64,000 nt of DNA from contig NC_070575.1 in assembly GCF_026914185.1 (NCBI RefSeq), positions 1,736,001 to 1,800,000 on the forward strand, given 5' to 3'. Source of the stretch: Puccinia triticina. Its lineage: Eukaryota; Basidiomycota; Pucciniomycetes; Pucciniales; Pucciniaceae. Position 1 is the stretch's first letter. Each line of letters begins with the position of its first letter. Position numbers and translations under genes: made by a program. The notes beneath the pieces are model-generated. The model was not told the DNA's origin. It worked only from the letters and a program-made list of their open reading frames with translations, and did no database searches. This document shows, piece by piece, positions 55,500 to 64,000 of this stretch.

Positions 55500-57238
55500 A
55501 TGACTCTGGACTGGCCGCGGTTAACTTGCATTGGCATGGTTCTTCACCACCACTGCAGTCTTGCATTGGCAGCGCCGTCCTTCATCGCCGACGCTGCAAT
55601 TAAGGAACCTTCAGATATCGAACCTGATGTGTTTCGAGACTGGCCATCTTTAACACCTCTGCCTGCAACGTTCTCTGATCACGAGCTCCGCCATAGCTTT
55701 CTGGATCCGCACTCCTCCTCTTTCTATCCGCGTGACGATATTTTCCATACACATGAAGAGCTCTTATTTCCATATGGTGTGTAGATAGCATGCACCAATT
55801 GTTTTGGCCGTGCTGATGTGAAAAAGCGCTTTGTAGATTCTTTTTTCGAAGGCTCAATGGGACCGGCATTCTCGGAGCAGACGAAAGCGGTACCCGAAAG
55901 CATTGGAATTGGATCACCATCAGGAGAACCTGTGAATTCCATGATTGCCAACGAAGCCAATTCCTACAAAGGTCAGATCAAGCGCAGTACTAACAAATGT
56001 GACACTTCTTCGGCCAAGTTGACATGCTGGTCAAGTATCCTCTACCGTGCCACTGCTGATGTGAAAAATCAATTTCTAGGCTCTCTTTTTGAAAGCTGGG
56101 TACCAGCACTCCCCGACTATTCGAAACTAGTAACCGGAAGTATTGGATCAGCATCAGGAGAACGGGTGAATTCCATGATTGGGAATCATGCCAATGCCCA
56201 CGAAGGTCAGATACAGCGCAGTTTTATCTATGCAACACTTTCTCGGCCAAGTTACCTTGCTGATCAAATATCTGCGATCTCCGTTCCTTGATATATTTAG
56301 AGCTAGTTAAACATGCCGCCAATCAGGTTGAAAAATTCAATTCCGTATTGGGGAAACACGCAAGAGCTGAGCCAACAGAAGTCAATCCTTCACTCCAAGC
56401 GCCCAAGAAACCCAAGTGGCATACTTTGGCGGAATTATACAGTATAAATGATGCCCAAAGCGCAAATATCCATGACCTTGCAATGAAAAGACTCAAGAAG
56501 CAAGATAGTAAGGATGCAAGAATGAGAAAAAATTACAAACAAGCTATCAATGAAGCATTGGAGCAGATTAGTATCGCTAATGCTCGAGAAAATCAAGAAT
56601 CACAAATTTTACCAATCACAAATTCAATCTTCAAAGTCAGAAATTTATATACAAAGAGCCAGTACAAATACCAAATTAGACCAACATTGAATTTGGAAGA
56701 TCGGAATATGATAACCGCAAAAATAGTTCGGGGGAGAACCACCAAAATCTTCCACGCTCTTAACCGTTATCATCATTTGTTAAGCTTAGGTGGACTGGAT
56801 CAAGTGATGTTAGGGGTGACAAAAGGCACGCATGAAGAGTTACTCAAATGGTTTTTCACAATTATGTTTGAAGAAAATGGGGAGAGATGGCCACTACTTG
56901 GCCAAATTGAACTGAATGATCTACCAATAGACCCAATCAAATTTGACAAATCCTTCCACAGCAACACCCAGAAATATTTGATCAATCTATTAATCACTGA
57001 CAAGTTGATTGACAGGAAAAGAGGCTTGATAGCTGCAATTGAATTGATGGGCTATTGGTATGAAGAATGTGCTTCTGGCACCATCCACACCAACACTCTG
57101 GGAATCAGTTGTCATCTCCCCACACCCTTCAACAGAAAGCATTATGAAACAGAAGTTGTGAAAGCATTGAATAAGAACTATCATATGTTTACAGCCATAG
57201 AACTCAAGAAGAAAAAAAAATCAAAGAAAATGAAATAA
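55500..57238 (+). CDS. Modular rust-specific protein, tandem copy A (two modules), splicing unresolved
   Basis: The ATG at 55500 opens with MTLDWPRLTCIGMVLHHHC and then SLALAAPSF, a possible signal peptide. A region with HELRHSFLDPHSSSFYP and EELLFPYG follows. In the same frame, after one TAG (55782-55784), come two modules of about 80 codons (55809-56050 and 56052-56270). Each has the pattern KKRFVDSFFE, SIG.GSPSGEPVNSMIANEA and GQI.RS. A C-terminal domain of about 310 aa continues in another frame (56288-57238): NQVEKFNSVLGKHARAEP, LLSLGGLDQVML, LLKWFFTIMFEE and ELMGYWYEEC, ending in a Lys-rich tail. Frame changes may be introns that I cannot place. The family is not recognised. Confidence 0.55.
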
Positions 57239-57242
57239 AAAA

Positions 57243-57988
57243 ACGGACTCACTTCGCGCACTGCAAAAAACTCTTTGCGCACTGCACAGTGCGCGCAGTC
57301 CCAAACACTTCGCGCACTGCGGGTGAAATACACAGCTTTTTCAAGATTTTTTTTGACCAATCAATAGAACACCTTTTAATTGGTCTCTCTGAATTTTTTG
57401 GGAGTTTTTTGAAGCATTCTTCCACGTTAAAAAAATCATAAAAAACCAGGACAAAGGTAGGATGTGGGGGCCTAAAAAACAAAGTTCCTATAGCCCAAAA
57501 ATTCCAAATAATTTATTGAGTAATGGAATATATAAGAACAGCTACTTTGATACTTTTGAGCCACTTTGTGCAAAAATAAGGGTATGCAAAATGAGGAAAT
57601 TTCACCACCTGATAGCACATTGCCTCTAAAATATCCTCATTTTTCGGACCCTTATCCTTCCACAAATTAGCTAAAAATTTCCAAAAGAGCTTTTCTCATA
57701 TCTTTAATTACTCAATAAAATATTTGGAATTGTTGGGCAATGGGAACCTTGTTTTTAAGGCCCCCACATCCTACAATTGTTCTAGTTTTTCATGATTTTG
57801 TTAACACGGAAGAATGCTTCAAAAAACTCCCAAAAAATTCAGAGAGGCCAATTAAAAGGTGTTCTATTGATTGGTCAAAAAAAATCTTGAAAAAGCTGTG
57901 TATTTCACCCGCAGTGCGCGAAGTGTTTGGGACTGCGCGCACTGTGCAGTGCGCAAAGAGTTTTTTGCAGTGCGCGAAGTAAGTCTGT
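57243..57988. mobile_element. Long-TIR foldback element, 746 bp
   Basis: The left arm (about 57243-57530) and right arm (about 57690-57988) are inverted copies, nearly identical over the outer 230 bp. The ends read GACTCACTTCGCGCACTGC and GACTTACTTCGCGCACTGC. The arms are rich in TTCGCGCACTGC and GCACAGTGCGC sub-repeats. The 77- and 80-codon open frames on opposite strands are the same sequence in the two arms, hence not genes. No clear target duplication. Confidence 0.8.
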
Positions 57989-58119
57989 AAAAAAAAACCA
58001 CTCAAATTCCTCCAGTTGAAATGTGAGATACTCAAGCAAAACTTTCATTGAAACTCCAACCAGTTACAGTATAGTTTTTTTTTTTTTTTGAAAAGTAAGT
58101 ATAAATTTTGCACAGTAAT

Positions 58120-58262
58120 AATGCATTCAATCAAAGCATATAGAACCACAAGAATCTCACACAGATATTCAAGAAGGCTATGTTTTTTCTAAGTTTCAAT
58201 ACATCCCCAAATCCATGCACTTTCTCCAGTTTTCCCAGGCATTTTTTATTTGGCAGAAAAAT
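58120..58262 (+). repeat. Dispersed repeat, copy 1 (second copy at 63180-63316)
   Basis: ATTCAATCAAAGCATATAGAAC...CATCCCCAAATCCATG...TTTCTCCAGTTTTCC...TTTGGCAG is paralleled by 63180-63316 in the same orientation. Non-coding; possibly the flank of a common element. Confidence 0.55.
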
Positions 58263-58667
58263 AATATAGACTGAATATCCAACTTAATCAAAGCCACAGA
58301 TTCACTGACATCCAGATTTTCATAAAAAAAAAAATGTGAATTGGTGTGCAGGGCCTGTGCCTATGCCAAAAGTGTTAGTGCAGCAGTGTTGGTATTGTCC
58401 AGTTACATACAAACTAAAGTCATTACAAGAGGAGGATGTGTTTACTGTACAGAAAGGTATTTCAGGTAGCAAGGGTAGTATTACATGGGGGGCAACGGAA
58501 GAGTAATTATGTAAGAGGGAGGGAGGAAGATGTGAGGAGAGGCTTTGACCCCCAACGTCTGGGATGGGAGGAGTTAGCAACAGATCAGGCAGCTGTGTGC
58601 AGGGTACATGGAAGAGGAGGTAAGGTGGCTTGGTTGCATAGCAACACGTGACATCATGCATGCAAAT

Positions 58668-59270
58668 GCTGTGTAGCTGAGTGTCTCCTGTAGCATAAAT
58701 CCCTCATTGTTTATATGTTTGGTGCAGCATATGCAGGTAGATCAGATGTACAAGGAACATCTCCTGCAGCATAAATCCCTTGTTGTTTGTACAGTTAGTA
58801 CAGCATATGGAGGTAGATAAGATGTACAGGGAGTGTCTCCTGCAGCATAAATCCCTCATTCTTTGTACATGCAGCGCAGTACATACATGAAAGTGCTGTG
58901 CAGTTGAGATTCTCTGCAGCAGTAATCTCTCACAAGGAGCTCCCTGGGAGAAAAAATCCCTCATTCTTCAATATATAAGGAGGCCTTTCCCCCCTTTCAT
59001 CAGATCCTTTTCATCATCAGCCTTTGGAGGTTTGGTCACATATGGTAGTTTAGTTAGTATTGCGGTCATTAGTGGTAGTAGTGGTTAGTCTAAGTAGTGG
59101 TATTAGTGTGTCAGAAGTAGTAGAACAAACCAGAACTCAACAACAAATTTGAGTTTAGCAGCTTATTAGTAACAGTAGATTATTTACATTAACAATTGTG
59201 TGCAACAACAGCCTTGTAGTAGAATTATACCCACTCAATTATATTGCCCACACGTGCAGAAGTTCAAAAA
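58668..59270 (+). repeat. LTR-like sequence with 87-bp tandem repeats
   Basis: Three to four copies of a unit starting TCTCCTGCAGCATAAATCCC (58684-58930) are followed by a TATA-type motif TATATAAGGAGGCC (about 58972), also seen in the solo LTR at 15226, and a pyrimidine run. The end GCAGAAGTTC (59259) is like the LTR ends at 15.7 kb. Boundaries are unsure and no target duplication was found. Confidence 0.4.
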
Positions 59271-59385
59271 AGATTTACTAGCTTATTGAATCAAGTGATC
59301 AAGGTCTGATAGAGATTACTACATAAAAGTAAGATCTATCATGGAATCAGCCACATCTTTATAAATATTGATTACAAGACTCTTA

Positions 59386-59533
59386 GGCCCTGTTTGGAGC
59401 CAATATAATTACACAATATAATCTGGAATTTTGTGACATCTGATCAAGTTTTGGCGGACCTGATCAGATGTCACATAGGATGTCACACAAAAAAACATAT
59501 ATTGCCCGGATTATATTGGCTCCAAACGGGGCC
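59386..59533. mobile_element. PIF/Harbinger-like MITE, 148 bp (GGCCCTGTTTGGAGCC family)
   Basis: The ends GGCCCTGTTTGGAGCC and GGCCCCGTTTGGAGCC (complement) are flanked by TTA at 59383-59385 and 59534-59536. It is a compact hairpin around GTGACATCTGATCA. Same family as the copy at 51623. Confidence 0.88.
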
Positions 59534-59536
59534 TTA

Positions 59537-60752
59537 GTTATTTGCATAGTAGTATTAGAGGGGCAGGTCTTTCAAACCACCTGTAAGTTGTAATAGCTTT
59601 TCAACCTATTAGCAATTTATTTCCCCCTGATTGGATATTTCACCAAATAAACATTTAGTGTCCCACAAGATTCCCTACAGTGTGCCTGAATATTATGTAG
59701 CCAATGAAATGCCAACTCAATTTGGTTTCAAAGTAAGAAAAAATCCATACTTGAACACTGCAAAAAAAACTTGGTCAACTGCTTTCAGTTGACATGCAGG
59801 ATAATCAAGCAAAGCTGCCATTGTAACTCCACCTGAATGCACAAGTGTCTTTGTTGGCACAGTCACTGTGCAAGGTGCACAGTAACTGTGCATTAAAGCT
59901 TGGGTTGAGTCAAACCTTGATTAAGGCTGGTGTAACACCACAAGCTTCCTCAGAGTTACCACATGTCAACTGCTCACAGTTGACACAGTTTTTTTTGCAG
60001 TGTGAATACATCCAGCTGAAAGGTGAATGGATAAAAGACTCTTTTTGGAATTTACTAACACCAACAGCCGGCTGGGTCATATTGACAGCTCTGTTTATGA
60101 AGCTAAGGGTCAAAAAAAACTGTAATTTTATATGTAATTAGGGTTTCTTAAGCCCTTGCACTATGACTGTGCTGAAATATACAAATCTGAATATAGTACC
60201 AAGCTTGTTACACGGTATGTAGCCACTACAAGGGTTATTCTTTATGTTAGAGGATAAAGACTTTGTTATTACCGGGTATCGTACCGGCCCGCCAGTTATC
60301 GGTAATTGACGGAGAAGATAAAGTGATTCGGTCCCATACAGGCAGCGTTAGCTAAATGGATAACGTACCTGCCCAATGCTGTCTCGATGATCCTCATCCA
60401 ACAGTCAACTGTCTTTCAACGCGCTGAGACCTCACGGGCCCTACGTGCAGGCAGACTTTTGGTGTCGAGTGTGGTGAGTCGGGCTGGTGGTGGCATGGAA
60501 CTTGGTACATCAATAGCGCTACATATACATATCAAACTTGCTTCACCAAAACACCCTTTTGAGATGGGTGTCTTGTATTCTTCTAGCTCACCATTTGAAG
60601 CACGAAGTGGAATGTGTTTTCGAATGGATTGAGCACTTTTTTTGTTGGTGTCAGTGATGATTTGGTTCAAGTTCCACTGCGCACAACAAAAAAGAAAACA
60701 CTGGCAAACCCAAGCCAATTTCTGATAGCTTGTTCGACTTCGTCCTTCGATT
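59537..60752. other. Spacer upstream of copy B
   Basis: It includes an inverted pair around CAACTGC...GTTGACA (59770-60000) and, from about 60440, sequence shared with the upstream region of copy A. Open frames here show no motif. Confidence 0.4.
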
Positions 60753-62644
60753 ATGACTCTGGACTGGCCACGGTTAACTTGCTTTGGCATGGTCCTTCAC
60801 CACCACTTCAGTCTTACATTGGCAGCGCCGTCCTTCATCGCCGACGCTGGATTCAAGGAACCTGATGTGCTTCGACCTTTGACACCTCAGCCTGCAACTT
60901 CCTCTGATCAGGAGCTCCTCCGTAGCTTTCTGGATCCGCACTCCTCTTCTTTGTATCTGGGTCATGATCTTTTTTTTACACATGAAGAGCTCTTGTTTCC
61001 ACATGGTGTGTCCTAGTGGCATTTATCATTTGTTTGACCGTGCTGATATGAAAAAGTGCTTTATAGACCCTATCTCCGAAGGCTCAATGGAACCAGCATC
61101 CTCCGAGCAGAAGAAGCTGGTTCCCGGAAGCATTGGATCACCATCAGGAGAACCTGTGAATTCCATGAATGCCAACGAAGTCGATTCCTACAAAGGTCAG
61201 ATCAAGCACAGTACTAACCAGACGATACTTCTTCGGCCAAGTTGACTCAGTGACAGAATCCTTTCACGTGCTAATGTGAACAAACGCGTTGTAGATACTT
61301 TTTTGGAAACCTGGTTCAGCACACCATTCTCCAAGCATACAAAATTAGTGACCGGAAGTATTGGATCAGCATCAGGAGAACCTGTGAATTCCATAATTGC
61401 CACCGAAGCCAATTCCTACGAAGGTCAGATCACGCGTAGTCCTAAAAATGAGACACTTCTTCAACCAAGTTGACATGCTGATCAAGTATCCTCTACCGTG
61501 CTCATATGGACAAGCGCTTTGTAGACCCTTTTTCTGAAAGCTGGGTACCAGCACTCTCCGACTATTCAAAACTAGCAACCGGAAGTATTGGATCGCCATC
61601 AGAACGTGTCAATTACATGATTGGCAATCATGGCAATGCCCTCGATGGTCAGATCCAGCGCAGTTTTATCTATCCAACCCTCCCTCGGCCAAGCTGCCTT
61701 GCTGATTGAATATCCGAGACCTCCGTTCCTTAACATATTTAGAGCCAGTTAAGCAGGTCGCCAATCAGGTTGAAAAATTAAATTCCGTATTGGGGAAGCA
61801 CTCAAGAGCTGAACCAACAAAAGTCAATCCTTCACGCCGAGCGCCCAAGAGACCCAAGTGGGGTCCATTACCGGACTTATACACCATAATTACTCATCAT
61901 GTCGAAAGCATTGATAGACTTGCGCAGAGAAGGCTCAAGAATCAAGGTAGCGAAGATAAAGGAATCATCAAGCAATACAAACAATACATTGAAACACAAT
62001 TGAAGCAGATTAGTGTCATTAACGCGAAAGGATTTCTGTATTCAGAAACGTTACCAATTGCAATCTTCAAGGTCAACTCTTCATCTACAAAAAAACCGTA
62101 CCAATACCAGATTAGACCAACATACGACTCCGAGGATAAGAGTCTGATACGCCCACAAAGACTCCGTTTTCGAATCGCCCAAATCTTCCACGCTCTTAAC
62201 CTTTATCACAATTTGCTAAGCTTAGGTGGACTAGATCATATGATGTTAGGGGTCACAGGCAATGTACATGAAGATTTGATCAAATGGTTCTTCACAATTA
62301 TGTTCAAAGGAACTCCAGGGAGATGGCCAGTCCTTGGCCAAATTAGACTGAATAATCTACCAAGAGACTCAATTGAATTTGACAATTTCTTTCCGAGCAA
62401 ACCCCAGAGATATCTGATGGATCTATTCCTATATGAGGAAAAGATTGGAAGAAAAATGAGCTTCACAGCTGCAATAAAATTGATGGGATATTGGTATGAA
62501 GAATCTACTTCTGGCGTCTTCCACACCAACGCTTTGGGGATCAGTCCTCATCTTCCCCCACCCTTTGACCAAGAAACTTATGAAACAGCATTTGTGAAAG
62601 CGTTAGGTAATGTCCATTATAAGAGGTACAACACACCCACTTAA
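60753..62644 (+). CDS. Modular rust-specific protein, tandem copy B (three modules), splicing unresolved or decayed
   Basis: Paralogue of the gene at 55500. The ATG at 60753 gives MTLDWPRLTCFGMVLHHHF, then SFLDPHSSSLYL and EELLFPHG. Three modules follow, near 61028, 61268 and 61503 (DMKKCFIDPISEG, NVNKRVVDTFLET, MDKRFVDPFSESW). Each has SIGS.SGE.VN and GQI..S. Stops and frame changes lie between them, so either introns separate the modules or the copy is decaying. The C-terminal domain (61706-62644) is open: NQVEKLNSVLGKHSR, LLSLGGLDHMMLGV, IKWFFTIMFKG and KLMGYWYEES. It lacks the Lys-rich tail of copy A. Confidence 0.5.
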
Positions 62645-63330
62645 CAAGAAAAAGCTCACTTGGCTCCAAAAGAATCTGAAAGAACAAGACCAACTCAACT
62701 GCCACCATTTGACACACAAGATACTGCAGCAGAAATCCCGGTGCAACACCAACCAATTTCATAATAGTCTGTTTTGGATACTAAGTAATAGTATTCAATG
62801 CACCTGTTGGAATTTCACATCTCTGTCACTCACTTCTTTCCTGTCTCTTCCCTGTCACTCCCTTTCTCCTTCCAGTTGCATATGCAAGTTCCATCTTCTG
62901 CCCACATCTTGTCTCCCAATGTAATAGCTTAAATATCCACTCAGATAGATAGAAATAGAATCATCAGCTTCTGCACGCTTTACCCTGAGACCAGTGAGTC
63001 TCTTGTAGTGAGGAGCCTTTTTCCTTCTCACAGCTAGCAGCTTGACCCCTCTCTGGGGTTCCTTCTCCTTTTTGGTTACCTCAGAGCTTTTCTCCTCTAG
63101 GCCTCAAACCTCACTTGAGCTTTCTTCCTCGAGTCCTCATCTGTTCTCCGGTTGTCTTTTCAACAGCGCCTAGTGATAGTCCATTCAATGCATACAGAAC
63201 AGCAAGAATTTCCCAAGATAGTTAAGAATAGTACATTGTTTCTCTATTTTATAACTGCATCCCCAAATCAGTGAACTTTCTCTCCAGTTTTCCTAGGCCT
63301 AGTTTGGCAGCAAGATTTACATAAAGAGAC
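62645..63330. other. Gene-free 3' flank
   Basis: Pyrimidine-rich stretches (62810-62900 and 63010-63170) and the second copy of the dispersed repeat (63180-63316). No gene. Confidence 0.4.
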
Positions 63331-63475
63331 TTGGAAAAATGACTCCCAAAAATTGGGAAAACAACTCCTATACATTGCCGGGACCAAATAGCGACTGGGT
63401 CCAGACGTCAACCTAGACCCTTTTTTTGGGAATCACTTTCCTGAAACAGATTATTTTTTGGGGGTCATTGCAACT
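63330..63475. repeat. Fragment related to the foldback element at 16.7 kb
   Basis: CTTGGAAAAATGACTCCCAA, AACAACTCC and CCAGACGTCAACC resemble the terminal repeat at 16686-16745. A partly complementary end (GGAATCACTTTCCTG) follows near 63430. It is a shorter relative or remnant. Confidence 0.5.
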
Positions 63476-63504
63476 AATTAGTTATATTTTTTTTTGTTAT
63501 CCGC

Positions 63505-63975
63505 TCCACCCATAACTTTTTTTTCCCACACACTACATGCATAAAAATTTGATATCAAAGTGGATTTTGCATAAATTGAACCCCTTCAAACTTATAGCAA
63601 TAGTGTGCCATCAAAACATGAGATTTGAGGGGTGCACATTTTATGATCCGCCATATTCATAACTTTTGTTTCCCACGCACAACATGCATAAAAATCTCAG
63701 ATAACAGATAAATATGCATAAAATCAAACCCCTGGAAGATTTAGTAATATTGTGTCATCAGAACATGAGATATGAGGGGTGCACAGACAGAGTAGGAAAA
63801 TGACTGCTAACCCTACAACTTTTTTGTCACCGACCCATAAAATCTGCAACTTTCAGGGATCTTTTAATAATTTATATTATCTGTTCTATTAAATTATTAG
63901 CAATATTGTGTCATCATAACATGAGATATAAGGGGGGGGGGTGATTAGCTCAGTAGGAAATTACCACTAACTGTA
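63505..63975. repeat. Tandem repeat, about 147-bp unit, 2.5 copies
   Basis: CATGCATAAAAAT, AATATTGTGTCATCA, AACATGAGAT and GAGGGGTGCACA recur at 63536-63640 and 63684-63790, with a partial copy at 63893-63975. Non-coding. Confidence 0.65.
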
Positions 63976-64000
63976 TAACCTTTTTGTTACACAACCAAAC

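Noticed and set aside
57249..57982. Two similar 77-80 aa genes on opposite strands
   Set aside because: They are the two arms of one inverted-repeat element, so the open frames are mirror copies.
60341..60410. tRNA gene (TTAGCTAAATGGATAACG resembles an A box)
   Set aside because: No matching B box, T arm or acceptor stem follows, and no cloverleaf can be formed. At most it is a tRNA-derived remnant.

Overview
The window looks like a transposon-saturated stretch of a rust fungus genome (Pucciniales, most likely Puccinia). The evidence is the short GTAAGT-type introns in almost every gene, the chromovirus and Ty3/gypsy polyproteins, a rust-type Helitron, a MULE, a hAT element, and several multi-exon proteins of the kind found only as large rust families. 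I recognise no housekeeping gene. Species is inference.

Layout. 1-1.9 kb: the 5' part of a hAT transposase gene (minus) and its subterminal repeats. 2.1-3.84 kb: an intact five-exon, 475-aa rust-family gene (minus), then a small inverted-repeat element. 5.43-6.45 kb: a 33-bp minisatellite. 6.55-16.6 kb: an old chromovirus integrase/chromodomain split by a young Ty3/gypsy element (7170-16188). That element has two LTRs of equal length (767 bp) and a 4-bp target duplication; its own 3' LTR is split by a solo LTR. 16.7-17.75 kb: a foldback element packed with palindromes. 17.8-18.94 kb: a probable LTR. 19.4-26.2 kb: a Helitron with a recognisable 3' hairpin and CTAG end, an uninterrupted 1427-aa Rep-helicase, and a 220-aa accessory gene. 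27.4-32.5 kb: a second, broken Helitron helicase and two more intact members of the accessory family (242 and 327 aa). 35.9-40.3 kb: a MULE with an intact 908-aa transposase. 40.5-41.3 kb: a non-autonomous element with a perfect 9-bp target duplication. 41.5-44.3 kb: a possible small secreted protein and a rust-family gene with one frame break.

44.6-54.5 kb is the most interesting part. Removing three later insertions (each with a 3-bp target duplication) makes the two ends match as one long inverted repeat. The region is therefore one roughly 10-kb DNA transposon. Its cargo is a large DUF6589-like gene and a RecQ-like helicase gene, convergent and only 4 bp apart.

55.3-62.6 kb: a tandem pair of modular, possibly secreted, rust-specific genes carrying two and three copies of an 80-codon module. 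Between and after them lie further foldback elements, LTR-like sequence and repeats.

Recurring themes are nested insertion, foldback elements whose interiors are arrays of palindromes, and several element families sharing the terminus GAACTTAACTAAGTCCCTC or GAGCATCC. Gene models were built by hand from splice consensus and frame continuity; family names rest on recognised motifs, not on database searches.
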